NCBI GenBank assembly: GCA_019915135.1
Contig: JAHLMK010000011.1
Location: forward strand, 1,116,001 to 1,180,000
Reading direction: 5' to 3'
Origin: Strobilurus pachycystidiatus
Lineage: Eukaryota > Basidiomycota > Agaricomycetes > Agaricales > Physalacriaceae
Length of the DNA: 64,000 nucleotides
Shown: one piece after another, positions 1 to 10,100 of the stretch
Numbering within the stretch: the first letter of the stretch is position 1
Layout: each line of letters begins with the position of its first letter
Made by a program: the position numbers and the translations under genes
The notes under the pieces: model-generated
Seen by the model: the letters and a program-made list of their open reading frames with translations, nothing else
Database searches by the model: none
What the model was told of the DNA's origin: nothing

Positions 1-31
1 ACGCCGAACGGTCTTGCTCACTTCACTTCCG

Positions 32-1234
32 ATGTGGACTTCTGCACTTTTCGTTCTCAGCCTCCCCGCCGTTTTTGCCTCGGCGCAGACCACCAGGATA
101 CCCGCCACCGTCCAACCTGGAGTCAGCTACGCACAGTTCATCTCCCAAGCGCATGGCTTCGATGCCCCCAAGGTGCATCCCATCAACGGAACAGTGTTTG
201 ACTGGTGGTATTTCGACGCGGTATCCAACGTCGACAAGTCCTCAGTCGTTGTCACGTTCTTCGCCTCCACTTCCGACGCGTTTCCTTTCCTAGTCCCATC
301 AGACATCGTCACGCCCGTGTATATCTGGGCATCCTTCCCCAATGGCACTACCTCACTGGTCATCGCGGAATCTACTTGTGCGGTGGTCACAACCGCCACC
401 GATGGTGCCTCTGGAGTATGGAAGGGAGCAGCGACTTTCTCAGGCACCCCCGACATGTCGCGCTACTCTGTCGCCGTCAACGCGCCTGAAGTTGGGGTTC
501 AAGGTTCCCTGTATCTGGAATCGGTATCTGCTGTTCTTTGTCTTTCCAACGACGCGCGATTGCTGATTCCCTGATCCCCCCCCCAGCTGGCCCCTGCTCA
601 TTATGCATGTGGACCTGCCAACGCTAGTCAGAACATGGAGCTCCTCCCGCACATAGGGTGGGCAAACGCTGTCCCGGATGCCACGGCATACGCCAACTTC
701 AGTGTGTTGGGTGATGTCCTCAGTTTCACCGGAAGAGGTTATCACGACAAAGTAAGTACCGCTTTGGTGTCCTTCTGGAAGAAGCTCATTGACAGGTTGA
801 ATTTATAGAACTGGAGCGACCAGCCCTTCGAATTGAATGTGGGCTCTTGGCTATGGGGTCATGCCTCGCTAGGCCCATATTCGCTCGTCTGGTTTGACGC
901 GATTGATACGCGAGGGACCGAACATGTTAGCGGATACGTTGTGAAGAACGGCGCGACACTCGCGTCTACCTGCGATACGAGTTCGTTTGCCGTCCGCCTT
1001 AGCGGCGATGATGTTTCCGTCTGGCCGCCTACTGGTATTGAGCCAGCCGGGTACACCATCACATTCGACATGGGCGAAGAAGGAATCCTCCAGGCTACGG
1101 CAGAAACTGAATTGGTTGTGGCGGGAGCAGCTGACTTCCCCTACACCCGTTGGATAGGCAATATCACAGGAACTGTGGGGGGTAGCGAAGAGCTCTCTGG
1201 CGTCTCTCTTTTCGAACAATTTGCCCTCTCATAA
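32..1234 (+). CDS. Secreted Diels-Alderase/CrtC-like (AttH-fold) protein
   Basis: Three exons (32-523, 587-751, 809-1234) give a protein of about 360 residues. The start is the ATG at 32, which opens a signal peptide (hydrophobic run ALFVLSLPAVFA, likely cleavage after ASA). The N-terminal half carries the motif NGTVFDWWYFDAVS and the middle has ELLPHIGWANAVPDA followed by FTGRGYHDKNWSDQPF. Both are hallmarks of the fungal Diels-Alderase / hydroxyneurosporene-synthase-like lipocalin-fold family, whose members are of similar length. Characterised relatives catalyse cycloadditions in secondary-metabolite pathways, but most basidiomycete members have no known substrate, and a secreted form argues for an extracellular or secretory-pathway role. 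No polyketide or terpene synthase lies beside it, so a biosynthetic partner cannot be named. The gene may be complete, since the signal peptide starts at the first in-frame ATG. Family assignment is good; function is open. Confidence 0.75.
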
Positions 1235-1895
1235 AGAGGCGCGCGACACTCTTGACTTGTCGATATCAATCTTCAATGCTTATTCATTAACCAACTTTGA
1301 CACTCTCTGAAAAGAAAAGAAAAGAGAACTCGACGACAGGTGTTCGGGTTTAGGAGGTAGATCGCTGACGAGGAAGTAGCGCCCACTCGAGCGATGATGG
1401 AGACAGGTCTCCGTGAGCAGACTTGCCTTCGACAGCAATCTAAGCCTATCAGTACGGACGAGTTCGTGGCGTACGCTGCGTTCCACTTGTACCGGTCATC
1501 TGCAAAGACGCACTGGCAGTGTGTTTTTACGACCTTCCTGAGGAATCTTATTTGATCTGTGTGTTGCTGATCCAAGTACTAGTAGCCGCCTTCATACATG
1601 TTCACCACTTACAGAACTTATCCTTCCATATCGGATTACGGTGTCAGTCGTCACGGTCTCGTTAGGACGGGCTTTGACAACCGAGTTGGGCCAGCAGTGA
1701 GCCATGCTAGCTAAGCTGAAAGTTGTTTTTGCGCAATGGCCCGGGCTTGATTTGCGAGTCGGACGCAACTACATTGAAGAGGAAAGCGAGCACGCAACGC
1801 AACGTTATGCACCAAAGTAAGTCTACGACGGAATTTAGAGGTTATCAATATTAGACTCCTACTGCCATGTCCATGTGCCACAAAAATGTGTATCT

Positions 1896-1942
1896 TGACG
1901 TCGAATGACAGGTGCCACGCAGGGATGTGGCCACATATAAAA
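1896..1942 (+). promoter_or_regulatory. TATA box with upstream CRE-like element
   Basis: TGACGTC (CRE/bZIP-type core) lies at 1896-1902 and TATAAAA at 1936-1942. A C/T-rich leader follows (about 1955-2045), as in strongly expressed basidiomycete genes. The transcript it would drive is not clear: the first ATGs (2152 and 2164) open only short frames. Confidence 0.4.
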
Positions 1943-2315
1943 GGTCGGAGGGAGCCGATTCTTTCCCAACTCATTTCGTCCCTTCGTATTCCCTCACCTC
2001 AGCCCAATCTTCCACTTCAAGTCTTCAGTCCCATCCCAGGGTCAGTCAGGTTCTTTGAAGTCTACACGGACAGACTCGGGGACCTCATTGATTACGGTCC
2101 TAGCCACTGATTAAGATTGTTTGATTGAACAGGCTAGAGCACATCGATAACGATGTCCCCAGGATGTCCACATGGACCCACTATTTCAGAGCGGCGCAGG
2201 GTGACGTCCCATCTTGGGCTCAGACATTGTTTAGAATTTCTACTCTTGGCTTTTCTTTATATGCTTTGACGGCCAAAACGCAATCTCTTTCAGCTTGGCG
2301 TTCGAAGAGACCTAG

Positions 2316-2690
2316 ACAGACTCAGAGGTAGTAGTAGCAGTTATCGAATCGACTGTCCTTTCGGATGTTCCTGAAGAGGCAGCGCTGATTGACACCCGCA
2401 GAGGCCGCGCCGCCAAGTGTGTCCAGTCCACCGGTGATCGTGGCGTCGAAGGGAAACATCGGCCAAGGTGCCTGTATGCATGCTATGTCTCGCATGCAAC
2501 GTGGTACCCATGCAGAAGTACTGGCGGGGTGTCGAAGCGAGGCGTGCTCATCGAGGAGGGAGGAGAATACGACCGGACATGGTTGAACGTTTTCGACTTG
2601 AGCTTGCATAACTTAGTTCATCGGAGGTTCGTGTCCTTCGGACTCTCTTTTCCGTGCGAGTCCTCGGATGAGAGGACGCTAATACACTGA
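2316..2690 (+). other. Open frame without ATG, possible terminal exon
   Basis: A 124-codon frame is open from 2316 to a TGA at 2688-2690 and lacks a methionine. It could be joined as a second exon, since AG acceptors occur at 2314-2315 and 2317-2318 and a GTGACG donor lies after the short exon starting with the ATG at 2164. The joined protein resembles nothing I recognise. The frame on the opposite strand is also open here, so chance cannot be excluded. It may be a lineage-specific or decayed gene behind the TATA box at 1936. Confidence 0.2.
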
Positions 2691-2886
2691 AAACTAGATA
2701 TGCATGTGTGTTATGGCATGCCTCCAGTAATAGTATTTTTTATCCATCCCCATAGAGCCTGTAGAGCAAACGGGCATGGTCTCGTGAGACAGTTTGGGCG
2801 GGGCCTGGCCGGCGTCCGATTCAGAGTTGTAGGCGCAGTCTGTCGGCGAATAAACAAATAGGGGGTCCGGTTACCGCCAGGACCAG

Positions 2887-2902
2887 ACGCGTTAAAACGC
2901 GT
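2887..2902. promoter_or_regulatory. Pair of MluI cell-cycle boxes (MCB)
   Basis: Two perfect ACGCGT sites at 2887-2892 and 2897-2902 are spaced 10 bp apart, start to start, and lie 36 bp before the ATG at 2938. ACGCGT is the known binding site of the fungal MBF (Mbp1/Swi6-type) G1/S factor. Two copies on the same helical face make chance occurrence unlikely. Regulation is inferred from sequence only. Confidence 0.55.
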
Positions 2903-2937
2903 TTTTGCCCCGTGCACTCTTCCTTCCGCCCTTCACG

Positions 2938-5421
2938 ATGCCCCCACGAGCCAAACCCGCCGCTGCGCCTGCTGGCCCGCCGCCCGAGCCAAGAAAAACA
3001 ACAAGACAGGCTGCGAAACTAGCTGTAGCTCGGATTGCGGCCAGTGTGCAGGAATTGGACAGCATACAAGACGACGACATCCTGACACCTGTAGGAGCTT
3101 TCCTGGCTGGATCATGCCTTTCGTTGATTTTGATAGCCTTCGAAACGGCGTGCAGGCGACGACGACGACGACGAGGAGCACGGGAGGACCAAAAGGTCTC
3201 GGACTGTCCCATCGCCCCCGAAACTTGTCCAAGGATATCCTCAGCATGCACCGAGACCGCCGCCACTGACGAACGGGTACCCCGCACCGCCGCCGGGCCA
3301 GTACCCGAGAATGCCCAGCATGACCCACGAACGCGCGCTGATGCGCGGACCGTCGGTGCGCCTTTCATCTTGTTCTGCCCGACTTTTGTCTCAGATGGCC
3401 AAATCCCAGGGCCCGTCTCCAGCAGGCATCCGATTGCAGCCACCACCCATCAACCAAGTGCAAAGCTATGGCCCACCGGGCGGCCCAGCGCGATCCTTGC
3501 ATCCCGCCCAACACAACGCCCAGAATGGACATGCGTACTATTCTGGCTCGTATAACGACTCCCTGGGAGCTCTTCCCAGTGGAATGCCAGCTGCATCACT
3601 CCCACAGGCTCATGTGTGCACCTTCCTTCTTACTTTGCTTATCACGCCGCTGATTGTGGCACAATTAGGGCGGTTCGTCGGGATACAATACGATCCAAGT
3701 CAACACTCATGTTAGCATATATCCTAACTATCCGCAAGACCTTTCCCCTCAACTGTCGTCTGGCGAAAGAAACCTTACTCCCTCCGTGCTAGAGGCCAAC
3801 CAGCGTTCCGACTACTTTGCTGGTTACGACTCTCGGCCTCCTCCTCCGTATTCTTCTTCCCAACACGCGGCGCGCGCCGATCCCAATCAGGTTCGACTTC
3901 TATCACCGCCAGACGTCTGCCATACTGACTCAGATTCTCAAAACCAGACCATACCGTCTTCTCGTATGTCGCAGCGAATGTCAAACGACTTCGGCCAACC
4001 ACAGTTCTTTGACGGCCACCGGCGCGTGGACCCTCAGACCGGCGAAGGCGCAGGGTTTCCGTACTACGATGCAGGGTCAACTCCAGAAGTCTGGTCACAA
4101 TCTGGGCATTCATCACGCTCGACGCAACAGCCTCGGTCATACCAAGACTTTTCTGTGGATCAGGCTGGTGGCGTCTCGGCGTTTTCTCATCAAGGATACC
4201 CGGCGAATGGTCCACAGGGTTTCGCAAATGGCGCTGCAAATGGCGCTGAAATAATGCGAAGGGTTGGTCATTTTCGCATCCAGCACAAGATATTGTTTAT
4301 AATTAACTCTCTAGGACTCCAGAGGATATGCCCAAATAGACCAACCATACGCGATGAACGGTCAGACTCATGGCATGCGTCGAGTAGGTTATACTTCCCT
4401 GACGATTGAGTCCTACTCCCCCAGACCGACTCATGGGACCTACAGGAATCATCCCAAAGCTTCATGCAGCAGGGCTCCGTCAATGCCCAATATCCTTCCA
4501 ATAGTCAGAGTATGCGCCGGGTAGGCCAGTTTTGATTCACCGCTCCGAATTCAAACTCAGTGTTCTTTCAAGGATTCGCAGAACTTTTCGCCAACAGACC
4601 AGCAATATCCCGGGAACGCCCAATATGCTCAGCTAATGGCAAATAATGGCGCAAGCGGCTCCAGGGTCCAGGTTTGTTCCCATTTGAACATTGCCCTTGC
4701 CTGCCTATCTTACTTATGCACACCAGTCCGGTCCAGATTATGGCAATGCTTCCAACCAAATGGCTTTTCCGAACCAAGGCTACTCTAGAGCAAATAGTAT
4801 CAGCAGCGCTTCTAACATTCAAGTATGTCCTTCGCCATCACCGGAACTTCCGCGTCTCACCGTCAATGATATAGTCCACTCCTTCTCCGATGTCAAATTA
4901 TGACGCCGCACGGGCAGTAAGCACCTCATTCGGGATTCCATCAGGGCTATGTTAATGCCGTCGTAGTCATCGACATATGCGCAGACACCGACCATCGCGT
5001 CTCAATCTGGTCCTTTGACACCTTCCATTCCGAGCTCCTTCGACTCTCAGACCTGCTTCCCATACGACTACGAAGACGGCGAGGATCTCAATACTGTCTA
5101 TAACACTCTTCCCGAATCTGTAGCGGTGAGGAAGAATCGATCTGAGGGGAGCGCGTCTGATATATATACGCAATCCAGACTCGGCTCAACGCCATCGAGG
5201 ACGGACTCAACATCTTGAGCAACAGCCAGAAGCGACAGGTTTTCCAAAGCCCCGCTTTCAGAGACTACAGTGGGGCACAGAAGGGTGGCAACGTGGTTTT
5301 GGATGATGTTCGGCATTACTGTTTGAGAAAGGTGCAGAAACAGCGCGCGGATCTGAAGGCAGAGCTTGCGGCGGTGGGGAGTGCGAGTCAGCAGATTGGC
5401 CTGGAGGAGGCCAATTACTGA
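2938..5421 (+). CDS. Intron-rich low-complexity protein, C-terminal coiled coil
   Basis: The ATG at 2938 follows a C/T-rich leader. The protein is spread over many short exons. The N-terminus is basic and proline/alanine-rich (PPRAKPAAAPAG, then KLAVARIAASVQELDSIQDDD). An acidic and basic patch follows (HGRTKRSR), then a long P/Q/S/G/Y-rich central region. The last two exons are the best ordered: an acidic segment DYEDGEDLNTVYNTLPESVA is spliced (intron 5126-5178, phase 0) to TRLNAIEDGLNILSNSQKRQ, and the end KVQKQRADLKAELAAVG looks like a short coiled coil. Stop TGA at 5419-5421. I do not recognise the family. The composition suggests a nuclear, largely disordered regulatory protein. The adjacent tandem MCB boxes suggest expression at G1/S. 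Internal exon edges, especially between 3090 and 4900, are uncertain. Confidence 0.6.
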
Positions 5422-5619
5422 CTGTGCAGTGTACGCTACGAGTTGCTCTACTTATCATTTTACTACCATCGATTTTACTGTACAATTAGTTTAGTACCCA
5501 TTTTGTCATCGTGTGCTCCTTCTTGGGATTCGGCTTGTATTTTCTTCTATTTTCTTTCATCTGTACATATTGCGGTTTGCTGCTTGCACGATCATGATAC
5601 AATATAACCCCAAATTGAT

Positions 5620-6062
5620 CTAGTTCTCAGATGGTAAGGTCTCAGGGAACCAGCCGTAATCCCTCAAGCTGATTTTCATAGTGTCGCTGACTTCGACGTC
5701 CTCTGCCTCTAGCGCTTCACGCTGGCGCTGAGCTCCGTCTGTGCTCGGTCCTCGAGAGGATATGGCGCCAGATGAGGATATGACACGCTGCCATGGCACA
5801 GGTGGATCAAGATCAGGACCAAGGAACTTCAGAGCTACAAGACCTGTTGAGATCTTAATGAATACGGCGTCAAATTCGTTGTACCTTGCCCAACTTGACG
5901 CGAATTTCGCGGCATGCCGATCAGTTTGGCGATGTGACCTTGGAAGAACATTAGTTTTCGAGTAGCGACATGTGTTGTACGCTGACCGTATGTTGTCACC
6001 TTTCCTGGAGGTATCATTCTCACCGCCTCATAGACGGCTGCATGGAATTCTGCGCTGTCCAT
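5620..6062 (-). CDS. atl1: Alkyltransferase-like DNA-repair protein (ATL)
   Basis: Three exons (6062-5987, 5938-5885, 5843-5620) encode 117 residues, close to the 108 of the fission-yeast protein. The sequence fits the DNA-binding domain of O6-alkylguanine-DNA alkyltransferase: EFHAAVYEAVRMIPPGKVTTYG, then HIAKLIGMPRNSRQVGQ with the conserved Arg that flips the base. At the position of the catalytic PCHRV motif it reads PWQRVIS, so the alkyl-accepting Cys is Trp, which defines ATL proteins. These bind O6-alkylguanine without repairing it and hand the lesion to nucleotide excision repair in the nucleus. The His of the usual PWHRV is Gln here. The two introns are 48 and 41 nt. The promoter to the right contains MCB elements. 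Confidence 0.88.
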
Positions 6063-6125
6063 TCAATATGGGTCGGTGTCACTGAAAGAGTAACTCCAGG
6101 TCACGTGTGGAGTTGTCGGAACCGA

Positions 6126-6162
6126 ACGCGCTTAAGCGCGTGTACATGTGTAGTATACGCGT
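6126..6162. promoter_or_regulatory. 16-bp MCB palindrome plus ACGCGT box
   Basis: ACGCGCTTAAGCGCGT at 6126-6141 is a perfect 16-bp palindrome with two inverted ACGCG half sites. A full ACGCGT follows at 6157-6162. They sit 64-100 bp upstream of the ATL start, between it and a tentative divergent gene. MBF-type G1/S regulators bind such sites, so replication-linked expression of the repair gene is a reasonable inference. Confidence 0.5.
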
Positions 6163-6192
6163 CTTGCATTGCTCGGGTATCTGGACAAGTCC

Positions 6193-6652
6193 ATGCCAGG
6201 CTCGCCAGATAAGACTCGAGCGGAAGAGGTGACATGTACACACGCTCTCACACGACAGAGAACCTGGCTGTAGGTGGCTCATCTACTAATGAAAGGAAAG
6301 CAGAAGGGACGACATTCCAGTTGAGACCCTTGACCATTACTTAGGGAGGGCGTCTACTCACGAAGAAGACCTGGCACAGGAGGAATTTTTGTCATTAAAC
6401 ATTCTCCAGGAGCGCTCAATACATATGCAGATCCAAAGTATGAGGACAATGAAGACGAGCTGAAAGGCGACTTCGACTTTGAGTTGCCCCAGAGAGATTC
6501 AGTAGGCCAAACTTGTTCTGGTAGCAACTAGCATTGCTGGACATGCTCGTACCGGAGGCCCTCGGCTGCACGGCAATTTGATACAGAAAGCGATGTTGAT
6601 TGAGCTCAAGAAGCAGATGGGGGAGGAGGAGATGAAGGCGGTAGAGACATAG
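6193..6652 (+). CDS. Tentative small protein of unknown function
   Basis: A three-exon model is supported by codon-like composition and compatible splice phases. The first exon begins at the ATG at 6193, ends before GTAGGT (6271) and joins after TTAG near 6342 to an exon reading EGVYSRRRPGTGGIFVIK and later ADPKYEDNEDELKGDFDFEL. A last intron ends in GATACAG, followed by AMLIELKKQMGEEEMKAVET and a TAG. The result would be a highly charged soluble protein of about 100 residues. I cannot place it in a family. It would be transcribed divergently from ATL across 130 bp holding MCB elements. The first exon is the weakest part, and the start may lie elsewhere. Confidence 0.35.
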
Positions 6653-7159
6653 ATCATTCATCAGTCTGACGCATTTGCATTCAATCGTCAAGTCTTGCAC
6701 TTGAGTGATCAATACATGGCACGGGCCATGACAGATCTACATTGAACACATATGTCAAGATCCGTTTATAGCGCTCAGTCAGTGGGTGATGAACATGAAG
6801 TTGTCCGATATCTCGTGAGTACTGTAGCACGGTTGAGTGGCCAGGTCGCTTTGCTTGCGACGAAGATGTGCGAGCTTCGAAGCTAAAGTTGTACAGAGTG
6901 CGCGCGAGGACGTGAACTTGAGCGCCCCACTGGCGCCCCAATGCATCTGCACTTGATCTAATCGACAATATGGCAATCGCCGAATGATGCCATCGCCATG
7001 TGGCAATCGAGTTATTTGCGTTCCAAAATTGTTTTTTCTTCTTTTTCTCTTCCTCTCCACTCGAAATTGCTGCAGCGCCCTCCAAGTCCGAGTGGAGAGG
7101 AAGACGACCCCGACGACGACCAGCCACAATTAAAATCCGCCTCTCTTTTTCCAACAAGC
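6653..7159. other. CAD upstream region
   Basis: No gene seen. The 507 bp before the CAD start end in a C/T-rich tract (about 7025-7075, TTTTTTCTTCTTTTTCTCTTCC) typical of a fungal core promoter or leader. No clear TATA box was found near the start. Open frames on the minus strand here lack family motifs. Confidence 0.5.
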
Positions 7160-10100
7160 ATGGCCGCACGCCCAGCGTTGTCCCGGACCTCCAGCGCCAT
7201 CCATTTGCCGACGCCGCCAGCTACTGCCACGCTCAAGTCCTCGGACGACGCCGTTCTTGAGCTGAGCGATGGCTCCGCCTTTAGAGGAATCAGCTTCGGT
7301 GCCGAGAACACCAGCATAGCTGGAGAATGTGTTTTCCAGACTGGTATGCTCCTGTGAAAAAATTTCGCTCACTTGCCAATCTTTTTTATCCATCAGGTAT
7401 GGTCGGGTACACGGAATCGCTGACCGATCCATCGTACGAGGGGCAGATCCTCATCTTGACCTACCCGCTCGTCGGCAACTACGGTGTTCCGAAACGCACT
7501 GTTGACCCTCTTCCACTCGACTTTGAGTCGTCGCGCATCCACGTCGCAGCTGTTGTCATCGGGTACTACTCCAAGGACTTCAGCCATTTCCTTGCCGAGT
7601 CCTCGTTCGGCGACTGGCTCAAGGAGAATGGCGTTCCCGCCATTTACGGCATCGACACGCGCGCGCTCACCAAAAAGATCCGCGAAAAAGGATCCATGCT
7701 GGGTAAGATCCTGGCCAAGAGACCCGAAACGGCTTTTGGCCGCCGACTTTCCATCAACCACATACACCCTTCCCAGGCGTCCTCGCGTGCATCTTCCCCC
7801 AACGCCGCCAACAGCGACAACTGGCGCGACGATTACTATGACATTCCTTTTTCAGACCCCAATCAGGTGAACCTCGTCGCCGCCGTCTCCATCACGGAGC
7901 CACGTCTATATGAGCCCACGATTACGCCCCGCCTGCACCCCGACGGACGTCCCATTCGCGTTCTCGCCATCGATGTCGGCATGAAGTTCAATCAGATCCG
8001 ATGCTTCATCAACCGTGGTGTTCAGCTCAAGGTCGTCCCGTGGGACTATGACTTCCTCTCCGAAGCGGAGCCCTACGACGGCATCTTCGTCTCCAACGGT
8101 CCCGGTGACCCGTCTATGCTTTCTTCCACGATAGAGCGCCTTTCCAAGGCGATGCAAAAAGCAGACAGACCCATTTTCGGTATCTGTCTCGGTCACCAGC
8201 TGCTTGCCCTCGCCGCCGGTGCCACTACGTCCAAAATGAAATACGGCAATCGCGGTCATAACATTCCGTGCACGGACGCGCTCTCCGGTCGCTGCTACAT
8301 CACCAGTCAGAATCATGGTTTCCAGGTTGACACGCCTACACTTCCCTCTGGCTGGAAAGAACTATTCCGTAACGCCAATGATGGGAGTAACGAGGGCGTC
8401 TTCTGCGAGGATAAGCCCTTCTTCTCCGTACAGTTCCATCCCGAATCTACGCCTGGTCCTCGTGACACCGAGTTTCTCTTCGATGTTTTCATCCAGAACA
8501 TCTCTGACTGCGTCGCCACCAGCAGTCTGGTCCCGATCAAGATGCCAGGTGGCAAGAAGGAGGACAATGACATGCGCATCCCTCGCGCTACCGTCAGCAA
8601 GGTCATCATCCTCGGCTCTGGCGGTCTTTCCATTGGTCAGGCGGGAGAATTTGACTACTCTGGCTCGCAGGCCATCAAGGCCTTGAAAGAGGAGGGTATC
8701 TACACGATTATGGTGAACCCCAACATCGCCACGATTGCCACCTCCAAAGGTCTGGCGGACAAGGTCTACTTCCTCCCGGTTACTCCGGAGTTCGTCAGGA
8801 AGATTATTCAGTACGAAAAGCCAGACGGTATCTACGTAACATTCGGCGGTCAGACTGCTCTCAATGTTGGAATCAAGCTCAAGGACGAGTTTGCGGAGCT
8901 CGGTGTCCAGGTTCTTGGAACGCCGATTGATACTATCATCACGACGGAGGACAGGCAGCTATTTGCCACCGCCATGGCTGAGATTGGAGAGAAGTGCGCC
9001 GAGAGTGACACTGCCACGAATCAAGAAGAGGCAATAGCCGCTGCGAAGAGTATCGGTTACCCGGTCATCGTTCGTGCTGCATATGCCCTCGGCGGTCTCG
9101 GTTCCGGTTTTGCTCAGAACGAGGCTCAGCTGAAGGCCCTTTGCAGCAAGGCCTTCGCTACCAGTCCGCAAGTTCTTGTCGAGAAGAGCATGAAGGGTTG
9201 GAAAGAGATCGAGTATGAAGTCGTCCGAGACTGCCGGGACAACTGCATCACAGTCTGTAACATGGAGGTTGGTTCCTTCCTTTTGTCGATTTCTCGGTTG
9301 ATTGACTTTTTGCAGAACTTTGATCCTTTGGGTATCCATACTGGCGACTCTATTGTCATCGCACCTTCACAGACTCTCTCCGATGCGGATTACAATATGC
9401 TGCGAACGACTGCTGTCAACGTCATCAGGCATCTTGGAGTAGTGGGCGAGTGTAACATTCAGTATGCTTTGAACCCGAACTCGCAAGAATACTGCATCAT
9501 CGAGGTAAATTCTAGTTTCTGCCTGTGAAAGCTTCCATTAACATTTCCTCAAAGGTCAATGCTCGTCTATCTCGATCCTCTGCCCTGGCCTCCAAAGCCA
9601 CCGGCTATCCCCTGGCTTTCATCGCCGCCAAGTTGGGTCTTGGAATCCCTTTGAACGAGATTAGGAACTCTGTCACGAAGGTGACCAGCGCTTGCTTCGA
9701 GCCCAGTTTGGATTATGTTGTTGTCAAGATTCCTCGCTGGGACTTGAAGAAGTTCAATCGCGTCAGCCGTCTCTTGAGTAGCAGCATGAAGAGTGTTGGC
9801 GAGGTCATGAGCATCGGCCGAACTTTCGAGGAGACTATTCAAAAGGCTATCAGGGCCATCGATGACCAGTTCGCTGGATTTGCCAAGGTACACTTACTTG
9901 GTCTCAGGACGCATTCAACGGCTCACTCTCTATAGAATGATTTTGTCGAAAACATTGACGAGGAGTTGGTGAATCCCACGGACAAGCGTATCTTCGCCAT
10001 CTCTGCCGCCTTCCACCGAGGTTACAGCGTCGACAAGATCTGGCAGATGACCAATATCGACAAGTGGTTCCTAACTAAACTGTACTACATTCATGAGATG

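Larger units (their letters stand above)
1235..2937. other. Gene-poor stretch with one promoter-like segment
   Basis: No convincing gene was found in this 1.7 kb. It includes a TATA box at 1936 with a pyrimidine-rich leader after it, and a 124-codon open stretch (2316-2690) without an ATG, both listed separately. Short reading frames between 1270 and 1980 and around 2711-2917 have no recognisable motif. Confidence 0.5.

Noticed and set aside
2711..2917. Minus-strand frame containing GPGGNRTP
   Set aside because: Short, composition not coding-like, and overlaps the promoter of the next gene.
3162..3177. GAC/ACG triplet run as a microsatellite of note
   Set aside because: It is short and explained by an acidic run at an exon start, or by the acceptor side of the first intron of the low-complexity gene.
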